This document shows positions 33,400 through 46,365 of a stretch of 64,000 nt of DNA, piece after piece. Source of the stretch: Diphasiastrum complanatum (taxonomy: Eukaryota > Streptophyta > Lycopodiopsida > Lycopodiales > Lycopodiaceae); assembly GCA_029204225.1 (NCBI GenBank), contig CM055097.1, positions 26,257,039-26,321,038 on the forward strand. Reading direction: 5' to 3'. The notes under the pieces were generated by a model that did not search any database, had not been told where the DNA came from, and saw only the letters and a list, made by a program, of their open reading frames with translations. A program made the position numbers and the translations under genes. How positions within the stretch are numbered: position 1 is the stretch's first letter; each line of letters starts with the position of its first letter.

Positions 33400-36185
33400 T
33401 AGCGCACTACTACATGCAAAATTATTCTATGGCCAATCTAAATATTTCAGGCCCCTAAATATAGCTTGTAGGCATGGCCTCGCATGTTGCACTCGTAGTA
33501 GCTTTGTACCTTGCCTCTGGTAGGTTGCTTCTTTGAACTCCAATGTATGGATCTAGACTCAATATTAAGAGCATAACTATAGTTGATCTCCGATCTTCTG
33601 CATCTCCATCCCAATCCGCATCAACATACCCTTGCAACTGCACATCATCTTGTCTTCCAAAAGATACCAAATCGTAAATTACCTTTAATATATCTAAGTA
33701 TCCGCTTTATAGTTTTCCATTGAACCTGCTTAAGGACTAATCACACTAACAACATATGCAATATCTGGTCGTGTAGTCGTTAGATAGATCAAACTTCCAA
33801 GAAGCTGTCTATATAACGTTTCATCTACATCTTGATTTGCTTACATCCACAATCATATGGAGTTGAAATAGGTTTGCATTCTGACATCCCAAAATTTTCA
33901 AGAAGTGTGCATACTTAGATTGAGAAATAAATAGACCATGTGCTACTCTCCATACCTCAATCCCTAGAAAGTATTGAGACCTTTCATCCAAAATTTTTCA
34001 TCTAGAAAGATGAGAGATCTTTCTTGATATTCCGAATGAAAACTTGATTAGAACCTGCGATGATAAGATCATAAACATACATCACTACAATACAATCTAA
34101 TTGTCTTTTACCATAACATAAAGTGTATGATCCTACTCTAAAAACCAAGCTCCTCAAAGTAGGGTATCAATCCTCATGTACCATGCCTTGGGTGCTTGCT
34201 TAAGTCCGTATAATGCCTTGTCCAACTTGCAAACCTTGTCTTCTGTCCTGCTACTATGTATCCCTTTGGTTGTTCCATATATTCCTCTTCTAGAAAGCCA
34301 TTCAAGAATGCATTCTTGACATCCATTTGTTGGATATTCCAACCAAACTGAGCTGCTTTGGGCTTACACTAGGTTTCTTACTTGTATAAACTTCCTGTGG
34401 AGTTCGATTCTGTACTGCTTTAGTAGGAGTCCTATTCAAAAGGTAACTCGTTGTTTTAATTGCTTCACCTTAAAATGAATTTGGAATATTCTTACTCTTA
34501 AGGATGCTCCCAGCAGCTTCCACGATAGAATGTTTCTTTCTTTTTGCAAATCCATTTTTTTGAGGTGTTTCTATACTTGTAAACAACCTCTTTATACCAT
34601 TGTCCTTGCAAAACATTTGAAATTCTATAGAAAGATACTCTCCCCCTTTATTAGAACGGAGTTGTCTACAAGTTTCTTTTTCCACTTGTTCCTTAAACCA
34701 AGTAAAGCATCTGAATGCCTCATCATTATTCTTGAGAAGATATACATGGGCATAGTTGCATAGAAATGTGTTTCTGGGAAAAAACGTTTCTAGAAATGCG
34801 TTTCTCATAAACTTGTTTCTGGATTCAGAATATTTGGAAAGAAAAAAGAGATATAAAAAAATCAGTAGGAATTGATGCACCTAAACTGGACCACATGTAC
34901 CCGAAACATTCAGCAACCTACATAAATGGACCGCCCTTGATACCCATATTGCCCACAAAAATCCCAAAAAAGAAAGGCGTTTTTGAGAAACGCTACCCCA
35001 AACTAGAAACACGTTTCAAAAACTCGTTTTTGAACGCGTTTCTAGACACGCAGTGCAACTATGACCCGTGTCTTCCTAGAAACACCATAAAATAACTTGT
35101 TCCACCATGAGACTGTGTTTTCATAGGACCACACAAATCTATATGCAAGTTCAAGAATATTTCTTGCTCTAGTTGTACTAGAAGAAAATTTCTGTCTTTG
35201 ATGTTTTCCAAAGACACAACCTTTTCTCAAAACTTGTAGACTATCAGAATCCATATGTACAAACCTCTCATGCCATAAATTACTTGTTGCTTTGATAGCA
35301 GCAATTCCCGCTTGATGACGTATCACTTGAGCCTGAAGTTTATACAATCTTCCTGCAAGAATCCCTTAAAGCTACCACTTCATTGTTCTTCTTCTTGATA
35401 AGACATGTTCTTCATCGAAATTAACAACCATATGTTGCTTTTGCTATTGTTGAAATTGGAGTAAGTTTTTCTTTATGCTAGGAACATAAAGAATATCCTT
35501 GATATCACCAACCTTTTCTAAAGGTGGTTGAACATGTACCTTCACAACACCCTTGATGTCGTAAGTGTAATTGATTCCCAACTTGACGTTTGTACCATCA
35601 TCTAGTTGTTGAAAATTAGATAATTAATCCCTTCGAGGTTTCATATGCTTTGATGTACCTGAATCGATGAACCAACATTCTTCTTCCTTTGAGAAATCAC
35701 ATGAAGATGTTGATGTGAAAACAATTCACAATTGCCAAGATCCAAAGCACTCAACCTCTTATGAAGCCATTCTTCTTCTTCAGCAAAATTTCTTTCTTGT
35801 TTCTTCTTGTTGAACTTGTTTTTCCAACATTTCTATTGCGTAATGACCTTGCTCCTTGTTCTTTTTCCACTTTTCACCTTTCTTTGTCCCTGCTTCTTTG
35901 CTATGAATGCTTGTTCTTTAAATCATCCCTCTTCATGAGATTATGACATCTTATTTCCTCTTGTAACAGAATAGCATTCAATACATCAAAGTTTGGCTTG
36001 GTTTTTGGTAAAGATAACATCATAACAAGATTCTGATAGGCTAATAATGGTATAGCTATTTACTGAGCATAATGGACACCAAAATTGAATCAAGAACACT
36101 TTCTTTAACCCCTATAAGTTGTCCTCGAAGATCTTTTACCTGTGTACAATAATCCATCACTGATTCCCTTGTATCCATTTTTTAA
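33400..36185 (-). pseudogene. Copia gag-pol remnant
   Basis: From right to left on -, the gag helix is MDTRESVMDYCTQVKDLRG (36180). Protease follows as CWFIDSGTSKHM (about 35680) and pre-integrase as NLWHERFVHMDSDSLQ (35260). The integrase core is VYLLKNNDEAFRCFTWFKEQ with RSNKGGEYLSIEFQMFCKDN and GFAKRKKHSIVEAA (34500-34760). Reverse transcriptase is [17 protein letters not shown] (34190) and RNase H is YVDADWDGDAEDRRST (33620). Every domain is present in the canonical copia order but none is free of stops or frame breaks. The YVDD box of reverse transcriptase is eroded. Not functional. Confidence 0.8.
34750..35063. mobile_element. MITE-like insertion inside copia integrase
   Basis: This ~310-bp segment interrupts integrase between the readings GVSRKTR and VYLLKNN on -. 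Its ends are inverted: CATAGTTGCA at 34753 and TGCAACTATG at 35053-35062. Its subterminal parts are packed with the word GAAACGCGTTTC and variants (GAAATGCGTTTC, GAAACACGTTTC). No coding sequence. No clear target duplication is left. Probably a non-autonomous DNA transposon. Confidence 0.55.
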
Positions 36186-36234
36186 AGTGTGTAGCTTATT
36201 AGTTAGAACAAAACCCTAGATTGTATATGGACCT

Positions 36235-36406
36235 AACGTTTTTTTTTTTGTTGTTGTTTTTTTAGAGTTTTTTGTTGTTAAAAAAATAAAAAATAAAAAA
36301 AATTATGGACGCGTCCGAGGATGCGTCCGGGGGTCGGACCCGTCCGGGTCCGGAAGCTGGACGCGGACGCGGATTGCCCACGTCCGGCCCGGACGCACAT
36401 CTCTGG
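36235..36406. mobile_element. GC-rich repeat-word insertion inside copia gag
   Basis: After a T-rich/A-rich stretch, 36307-36397 is strikingly GC-rich. It is composed of GACGCGTCC, GGATGCGTCCGGG, CGTCCGGGTCCGG and CGGACGCGGA, short near-palindromic words in both orientations. It interrupts the copia gag reading (GPYTI...GFVLTNKLHTLK on the left, AIKDMISP on the right). The right end on - reads CAGAGATGTGCGTCC, resembling hAT-type termini. The left terminus is unclear. Confidence 0.4.
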
Positions 36407-37383
36407 ACTAATCATATCTTTAATTGCTAAAATTAATGATGTGATGAGCTTTTCTTCGCTGTTTCATACACTCTCAATTTTCTACTAGTTGTGGTCAGAA
36501 TTTCAGCACCTACTACAATATCCCAATATTCTCAGTCCATGAGAATATTTTGCATCTTGAATTTCCTGATGCTAAAATTTGTGTGCCCTCAAGTTTACTT
36601 GCCTTGGATAATACCACATCATTTAAATTTGCCATTGTTTGACACTCAGGGATCAATAAAAATTTGTCAGTTTTACAAAGATTTTTGTCAATTTAAAAAA
36701 TCTTTGCCGGTTCCACATTTTTTTCATAAAATTCCTCAATATATGGTGGTTCTTCAAAAAACAACCTTGACGATTCCAAAGGTTTTGACGGTTCTATCTT
36801 CTTAAAAAATAACTTGCATATGTATTCTCCAAATAGAACCTTAATAACCAATTTACTTCAGATCAGATCCGATATCTGTCCTGTAAACAGATGGGTGTGT
36901 CAACGATTCCATTACTGTTGAACATGTCCCACGCTTTGCTGCTGTCCTATAGCAACCGTTTGAAATCAGTCCCTGTGCGTTGTCATAATTTTGGTGATTC
37001 CCCAGCGATCTGGTTCCAGCAACCTACCTCTAGCAATTTTATCTTCCTACGATCTGTTTGATTCTCACTCAGCGAACGGCAGGCAGCACTCCAACATCCC
37101 AACACAGCTGTCCTTTAGATCCAACGTTCACTAGCTATCCTGTCCCGGTTCAACACTTTGAACTATGGATCTGATTATCAACAAAATCTGCCTTCAACAA
37201 TCTGTTTCCAGGAAACTGTTTTCTACAACGATCTGCCCCCTGCGATCTGTCCTCAACAACCTGCTTTTAGTGATCTGCCTTGCAGAAGTGTTGCGATCCA
37301 ATACCTGCAGATGTTTTCCTGGAACTGATCCCACTTGTATCAAACCCACTCCTATGTTTAATGCTCAGATCATAAGCACCTTA

Positions 37384-37395
37384 GCTTTGATATCA
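37384..37395 (-). other. Primer-binding site of the copia element
   Basis: On - TGATATCAAAGC, 10 of 12 bases identical to the initiator-tRNA-Met site TGGTATCAGAGC. It directly abuts the LTR start at 37396, fixing the orientation of the element as -. Confidence 0.7.
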
Positions 37396-37783
37396 TGTCA
37401 GAACTATGAGAATAATTATTAAAGAGTAGACTAATCTTATAGATTTAGTCATTACACACACCGCTTTATCAAGCCACTCGTTTCTCACTTTTAGCCTTCT
37501 TGATAAACAAGCAGATTTTCTACGCAGCTACCTCTCTCTCGCTTTCTCAGTTTAAAAGTGAAAGCGTAAGCCAAATATCAGACACACCTGCCCTTATAAT
37601 ATTTGTTACGCTGATGAATGTCGTCACTTCCATTTATGTGTCATCCAAGTAATATCGTTTTCTTTTGAGACGCAAGACAATAACATACATCAAGGTCAAA
37701 AATAAATAAGTGGTAGACTCCTATGAATCTGATTCTCCTATAAATCCCTCTCTTGATAGACATCTTATGCCATGACATCATAC

Positions 37784-38411
37784 CTTAGTTGCCCGTTCCG
37801 GAACGGAACGCATTCTGGAACGCATTCCAGAACGCGTTCCGTTCCCGAACGGGCCCTTGAAAAAAAAGACGTATTTTTTATACAAAGGATTACTACACTT
37901 CAATACTTAATCCGTTAATTATCACTTCCGGACATATAAGAGCATATATTGAGGATGGCAAATTGGTAAGATGGCGGAGTAAGATTGCATTGTAAACATA
38001 TAAGAGCCGGAGTGAGATTGCATTGTAAACATGAAATGACAATATCACTTAATGCAACAACTGTCGCAAAAGGCTCTTTCGTTCATCAGAATCTAGCCAT
38101 CGGCTGTTGGGAGCATACCAACTAACACCATATCTCCAATTCTGTGCATATGAATAACTGATCTCCTTTTATCTATTGGAAACAGATCTGTGGAAAAAAG
38201 TATGAATCCCGCATTTAGCACAGAAGGAAAGAGACATTGCAGCATGTTGTTCAACATTTCAGAGGTGAGGAAGTTATGCAGTCTCATCAAACTGCATGTA
38301 GGTGCACTTTCCCTGCTCGCTGTTGTGAAATGGTGCAGTCGCGGGCCAGCAGGGTATTATGTTTATTTTATTTAGATTGTAAATAAACTCGTTCCGGAAT
38401 GGGCTTCTAAG
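37784..38411. mobile_element. hAT-like MITE with inverted ends and 8-bp target duplication
   Basis: The ends are CTTAGTTGCCCGTTCCGGAACG and, read from the right on -, CTTAGAAGCCCATTCCGGAACG (19 of 22 identical). The flanks are CATCATAC (37776-37783) and CATCATGC (38412-38419), an 8-bp target duplication with one mismatch, as made by hAT transposases. Subterminal DNA at the left is filled with GGAACGCATTCC, GAACGCGTTCC and similar words. The 628-bp interior has no transposase. It sits in the LINE between its endonuclease and reverse-transcriptase parts. Confidence 0.75.
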
Positions 38412-38419
38412 CATCATGC

Positions 38420-39040
38420 ATAATCCCCATATCCAGATCTTCATCACCCACATGATAAAGGAAACCATAGGTGGCTTGAAAGACAACTGTGCGAGAGACA
38501 TTGGTGATCTCAAGGCTGAGCTTCTAGCATATGCTGCAAACATTATGTTTCCAATATTTCCCACTTTCTGTAATACAAAAGTTGTTTCAAGTTTCCCTTT
38601 ACCCTGGTGCATGAATTTAATACATCCCATTCACAAGGCTGGTGACCCTATGAGATCAAGTCACTATGGCACTACTATGATTGGGCATATTTGGCTACAT
38701 TAGATTCTATTATCGTGGAGAGTGTAGTAAGTAGAGAAGCTGAGACATGGCACCTATATGCTTTGAGACAACTTGCAAGTTGGGTTCAAGGTCTATGTCT
38801 TCATGCAGAGGCAATCATTAACGAGGCATGACATAGGAAGGGGAGGGTGTATTGTTGCTTTGTGGACGTCAGACAGGCCTTTGACTCAATGCCATGTCAT
38901 ATGCTCACATAAGAGATTGAGGGACCTTTGATACTCATCACATATTATTCTAATAGCATTGGCTTTATTGAGAGGATTATTGGACATTGTAGAGGCCACA
39001 TCTAAGCTGATCTCTGGTACTATGGATAAAGCAAGGGATT
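38420..39040 (+). pseudogene. LINE reverse-transcriptase fragment
   Basis: The + strand reads PWCMNLIHPIHKAGDP (the I-PI-K-GD motif at the start of LINE reverse transcriptase), SSHY, then in the next frame SREAETWHLYALRQLASW, AEAIINEA and CCFVDVRQAFDSMP (the F-D-x-x-x-A-F-D catalytic block). It continues weakly to about 39040. Frame change near 38703 and a stop near 38830. It belongs with the endonuclease piece at 32.9-33.1 kb. Confidence 0.7.
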
Positions 39041-39358
39041 CTTTTTTGAACAAGGCTCAACTAGCACTCACACATCCTCGCAAAAAAATCTCGACCGAAG
39101 TTGAATCTTGAAGATACAAAAGCATGCATAAAATAAATTACATAGAACTAATAGCCGAGCTAGTGGGCTGAGGGCACCAATTTGATAGCTGGATTAGTGG
39201 TTGGGGGTGCAAATCCAGGAATCAGAAGCTCAGAAACCTGTCAAAAGATCAGGAAACTATCGGGTCAGCAACCTGTGTATACTTTCCTATAGATCCTATC
39301 ATGCTCTCCTATAGAGTTCTACTTCTCTTGTGCTTTCCCTAAAAGCCCTTTCTTATAC

Positions 39359-39890
39359 ATGGTATCCTTAGCGATATTTTTAATACAGGTGGACTTCTGT
39401 TGCTTTGACACAATTATCAAGAGCGGCGCAATACGATATCAATTTCCTTTCACTTCTTTGATTGTTATGTGTGGACAATTGTGTGGTAGAGATGTCTTGA
39501 TTATATTTGTTAATGGGTCCTCACATAAAGTTATTAACTTTGCTTCGGTTAAACCGTTAAGAGAGAGCACACAACCATCCCTGTACCAGTACACGATCGA
39601 AATGGCTGATGGAAAGGGTGTGGAAGTGTGGGATGCCAAGGTTGTGTGTATGCCTCTAACCATTCAAAGCTATACCGAGGAGTTACGTCTTAAGATTATT
39701 TGTTTGGCTCGTTTTGATGTGGTGCTTGAAATCTGTTGGCAAGTGGCTAGGAAACCCTATGTCTCTTGGGATACTCATGTGTATGAGTTCCAATACAATG
39801 GTGTGATCCATTCCCTACGTGTTGAACTTGATATGCCTCCAAGACCTTTGATCTTGATGATGCAATTGCTGAAGGTCCACTGTTAGGTGT
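39359..39890 (+). pseudogene. Ty3/gypsy aspartic-protease domain remnant
   Basis: A 175-codon frame reads FVNGSSHKVINFA, TIEMADGKGVEVWDAKVVC, LARFDVVLEICW, KPYVSWDTHVYEF and NGVIHSLR. This is the order seen in plant gypsy proteases (DSGSTHNFI, VADG, G-DVVLG-W, P-VDW, F-Y-G). The catalytic Asp-Ser-Gly is changed to Val-Asn-Gly, so it is inactive even though the frame is open. No reverse transcriptase follows. Confidence 0.65.
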
Positions 39891-40679
39891 ATATATGTTT
39901 GTTTCTTGTTCAATATATCAATTCCTACTTGTGAAAATGAGATGTGTCAAGAACAAACTAACCTTATAGATGTGCTCATGAAATGTGGAACACAAGATTG
40001 AGTTAATTTTCAGATCATCACGGCCACCAACAACAGCAGTTGCCTGCAGGGCCATCAACAACAGTAGTTGCAGGGCCATCATCTACAAGAGAGGCTTTTC
40101 CATCAGGGGAGTCATAAGGGTAGTGTAGGTTCAACAAAGGCGGTAGTTCCTATAGTGGCTATGGGAGGTGCTGGGGAGAGAGCAAATGGTGGAGCACACG
40201 CATGCACTAGAGTCAGGCCATGACCACATGCACCTACACAAGATAGGGTGGGCAAATATCGACAAACCACAGTGCCTGTAGGGTGGCAGTGAACACACCA
40301 TGAGGCAGCCACTAGATTTACACACCAGTTTTTCATAGTGGATACCTTGCATTTGCCTTGGCTGACAGCACCGTCTTCCGTGATGTGATGAGGTAGGTTG
40401 TAGCCTGTGATGCCACATGGAGAAACTACACATGCGAGGCTCTTCATACTCGCCATTTGAGATGGCTTGAGGACATACACAAAGAATGTGTATCCAGGTT
40501 GGGGTTGTCCCCCAAGCACTCGTGTAATTGTCAACAATTTGTTTGTGCTTTTTGATGACTCGCTCATTTTGAGAATCTGACAATGTCTCGTCTTTGTGCA
40601 GGTCATGGCCCCTTGTTGCATAGGATCAAGAGATAGATGTTGGATTTCAAGCACAAACAAGGATGTTTCATTAGATCTT
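39891..40679. other. Low-information region before the hAT remnant
   Basis: Imperfect repeats of CAACAACAG(C/T)AGTTGC(A/C)GGGCCATC occur at 40030-40080. A 252-codon open frame on - (40112-40870) has no family resemblance and overlaps the real hAT signal on +, so I treat it as chance. Confidence 0.4.
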
Positions 40680-41229
40680 AGGGTGATTACGACGAGATTT
40701 TTCCGGAGCCACTCACATGGTGGGGTGTGGTGGCCAAATCCGCCCCTGATATTATTGCTCTTGCCACTCGCATCCTTGCTCAGGATTGTTTTGCTTCGGC
40801 TTGTGTGCAGAACTGGAGCACTTGTGCACACAAAGAGACGCAATAGGCTTAATGTTCCCCAGCCGAGCAAGTTGGTTTATTGCACCACGAACTTGAGGCT
40901 AGTCAGGCACATGCAGAGGGATGGTACACCTAGGCAGGTGAATCTCAAGGAGTGCCTTAGATCCATGGACACTGTAGTAGTTCATGTGTGTTGTTGCTGA
41001 TGATCAGATCTTTTTGGAGTATCGTCGGCAGCTGGCACACCATGATAGGAAGCAGCACAGGACCACTAGATCCATGGCTAGGGCCGATGCAGAGGATTCA
41101 GGAGAGGAGGGTGGGGATGAGGCTAAGGAATTGGACGATGATGATGAGGAGGATGAGGCCTTTGTCGATGAGATGGAGATGGACTTTGGAGAGGATGTGG
41201 GGTGGGTTGATCCCAATGCCGAGACATAG
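40680..41229 (+). pseudogene. hAT-superfamily transposase C-terminus
   Basis: One + frame reads PLTWWGVVAKSAPDIIALATRILAQ and ASACVQNWST; the next frame continues ALVHTKRRNRLNVPQPSKLVYCTTNLRL. Together these are the C-terminal dimerisation domain of hAT transposases (W-W...LA-RIL-Q--ASACE-NWS and HTK-RNRL---LVY---NLRL). The frame change is near 40830. A typical tail follows: a linker, then an acidic run (DDDDEEDEAFVDEMEMDFGE) ending at the TAG near 41229. The N-terminal BED finger and catalytic core are not found upstream. Confidence 0.7.
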
Positions 41230-41819
41230 GCCGAGCCTACATCACCTGTACGCAGTTGGGGTGTGGGGGTAAAGCATAGGTACGCCTAACGGATTAGCAT
41301 GTTGAGCCAGAGACAATAACATTACAGGCAGAGGGAGCAGCGGCCCTGGTAGACCTAGCGGTAGCAACGTAAGCAGGGGCAGAGGCAGAGGTAGAGGTTC
41401 AAGGACATAGCCGCATATACTCGAGGAGGATTTCTTATCTTCCTAATCGTCTACCAATGATGTGATGAGGAGGAATTGCCATTTGATCATGACGCCTCTG
41501 AGTCATAGAGATTCATCATTTTGTTTGTGTCGCATGGGTCTATGAGTCCATTGTCCATCTATGATGCTCATGTACTTGGCCATTAGATATCAGAGCTTTA
41601 TTGTTTATGACATCTGACATATTGATCATTCTCATGAGGCATGTGTGGAATGTGGATAAATTTCCATATTTTTGTATCATATACACTTAGCACTGTAGTA
41701 TGCACTATGTAATTGCTTTCAAGTTTCTGTTCTGGTATGTAGAATGTTGAAACCTAAATATACTTTGTTCAGTTAGTGAATGGACTTCAATGTAATATGC
41801 TTTGTTTAGTTAGTAGTCT
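41230..41819. other. Noncoding
   Basis: No gene seen; GC-rich purine words (GGGGCAGAGGCAGAGG near 41374) follow the hAT tail, then AT-rich DNA. Confidence 0.4.
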
Positions 41820-42633
41820 ACCCTCTCTTTGTCGGAGAGCAGGCTGATTTTTTTGGCCGCTTCTTGTGCCTTTCCTCTTCATATTTCTCAAGTCTCGCCC
41901 TCGGACCTTTCTGGTTGGGACCCGACCCTTCCCCCCTCCCTCTTTACTTATTTTTCCCTGCATCGTCGTCAATTTCCCTCTCTTTTCCCGAATTACTTGA
42001 ACCACCTTTGGTCGACCTCTGAGTCTCCAACTGCCTAGTGCTCCCGTCTCCAAACCGCCCGCTCTCTGCCTGTAGGGAAGTACGGTACCTTGCCTATCGC
42101 ATCCTTACCAAATCCCTTCCTTTGCTTTCCAAGTGGCCTTTCCTTGATGATCGCCTTTGTCCGCTCTGGCAGCTGGCTGAAGAAACGATGGAGCACTTAT
42201 TCCTTCACTGTTACCGACATATTTGGCTGGAGTTGAGCCACATTTTCTCGCGGGGGGGTCTCACTTTCTCTCTGGATTCTGCTACTATCTTATTGGGGAA
42301 TTCCGTTTTGACAAATTCTTCTGCTCTTACCCTTTGGCATGTGTACAGGCTAGCGGTCTTGTGGAGGATTTGGACGGCCAGGATTCATCAGGTTTTTGAG
42401 GGGGAACTCCCCTCTTTGTCTGCCACGGCTTGTATTCGGCTTGCTATGTACTTTTTACATTCTACTTAAAGTTGTTTTCAGGCTGCTACCCTGCGTGGTA
42501 AGCTAGAGTGCCTGCCCTTTGGGCCTTCGACAGTTCTGTAAGCTACAGTAGTTTTCGGCCATGGCTGCCGTTTTCTGTACTTGTACATTTGTGAATATAG
42601 AGTGGTGCAATTAAGCTTTCAAAAAAAAAAAAA
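41820..42633 (+). pseudogene. LINE 3' end: zinc-binding RT C-terminus and poly(A) tail
   Basis: The frame 42038-42469 reads YLAYRILTKSLPLLSKW, LCPLWQLAEETMEHLFLHC and WLELSHIF. This is the zf-RVT domain at the C-terminus of plant LINE reverse transcriptases (C-x-L-C...E-x-x-x-H-L-F-x-x-C-x-x-x-x-x-x-W); the second Cys is replaced by Trp. The ~150-base 3' UTR ends in a run of 13 A at about 42621-42633, the mark of target-primed insertion. 5'-truncated at about 41820. No clear target duplication. Confidence 0.75.
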
Positions 42634-43810
42634 TCATAGATTTAGTCAAATAGGTGTTTTAAAAAGCTTACATAATTATGCAGCATTATTTTACTTAAGT
42701 AAAATAAACAAAGGCAAATCAACAAAAGTAACTAAAAAAGGGTATTTGTGGGAGCTTTGATAGTATCATGTTTCATGAACTTTGGAGATGTCTTCACTCA
42801 GCTGTTGATGACACATTTGCTATACATGTGGATTCTGGACAAATTTCTATACAAATCCAGCATTCAGTTGTAACCTCTGCCAAAGCTTGCTCACAGTTCC
42901 TTTCACTGCTGTGATCATTTTTCTTTCAATTCGTAGAAGCAGATTTTTTACACATTCCACACTGGTTTTTACTTTGATCAATATAGTATCATGAGCAGAT
43001 GGGACAAATCCCACCAATGAACTCTAAAAGCAAGTAAGACTAGTCAAGGTTATAACGTATGTAAATAAAGCATAGCATACTTGTGTTATATCAATTTCTG
43101 ATTGCAATAACACCTTCAAGATGTTGAGATAACTTTTTCTTTTGATGATAAAAGTTCCATTCAAAATGGCCTATTAACACCTCCATGTTTAATATTTAAA
43201 ACTACTAAAGACTGTTGTGATGAATAGCCATGAATGAACTGAAAACATAAAGATAGAAAATGCACATTTAGGCTGTGAATTTGTGGAACTGACAGCCAGC
43301 TGACATGATCCTTTCTTTGTTCGTGCCATAAAAGTTATCAAGATCATGTCCTAGTGATTCTCAACTTAGCCCAAATGTGCAGAATTGACACGCATAGACA
43401 TGATCCTTTGTTCATAAAATGATATCTGTGAAAATCTTGCTTTGGCAATCTGCAATTCCATGACCTATCAAGTTATTTTATATGCATGTTCCTTTTCTGC
43501 TTCCAAGCAAGGAAAAAGAACAGCTGTGAGAGCAGGAACATCCTTTAACAGGACAATTTCAGCTTGTGGCTCTAAACATCTCTTAATTCCTGCATCATGT
43601 ATGACACTTATAACATTAGAACTGTGCCGTAATAATCAGCTATAATCTATGCCAATTGTCCCTGTCCAGGAAATATGGTTTGACCCTTGATTGTCTTCTT
43701 ACATCTCATTTGTAGACCATGAAAGTGCAATTCCTTCACAAGAATGTGATATGGACCAGTTGTATGCCAAGTACTGCCACTGCGCTCTGCTTGCTCTAGC
43801 ATTGTTGGAG
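42634..43810. other. Intergenic DNA and 3' flank of the epimerase gene
   Basis: No coding sequence. The rightmost few hundred bases are probably the 3' UTR of the minus-strand epimerase. Confidence 0.5.

Positions 43811-46365
<2,555 letters not shown>

Larger units (their letters stand above)
33103..37765 (-). mobile_element. Ty1/copia retrotransposon inserted in a LINE
   Basis: On - the order is LTR, primer site (37384-37395), gag, protease, pre-integrase, integrase, reverse transcriptase, RNase H, LTR, which is the full copia layout. The left (3') LTR begins TGTTAGAATCATGAACATAA at 33103 and the right (5') LTR begins TGTCAGAACTATGAGAATAA at 37396. The first ~70 bases of the two match well; the rest diverges. 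Outer borders beyond these are approximate and a clear 5-bp target duplication was not found. The element carries two insertions (34.75 and 36.24 kb) and many stops. Confidence 0.7.

Noticed and set aside
33103-37765. 5-bp target duplication CTATT at the left copia edge
   Set aside because: No matching CTATT next to a CA end on the right; the nearest candidates (CATCTA against CATCTT) are too short and off-register to claim.
40112-40870. 252-codon open frame on -
   Set aside because: Long, but without any family pattern, and it overlaps the hAT dimerisation domain read on +, which is a clear match. Composition looks like the complement of coding DNA.
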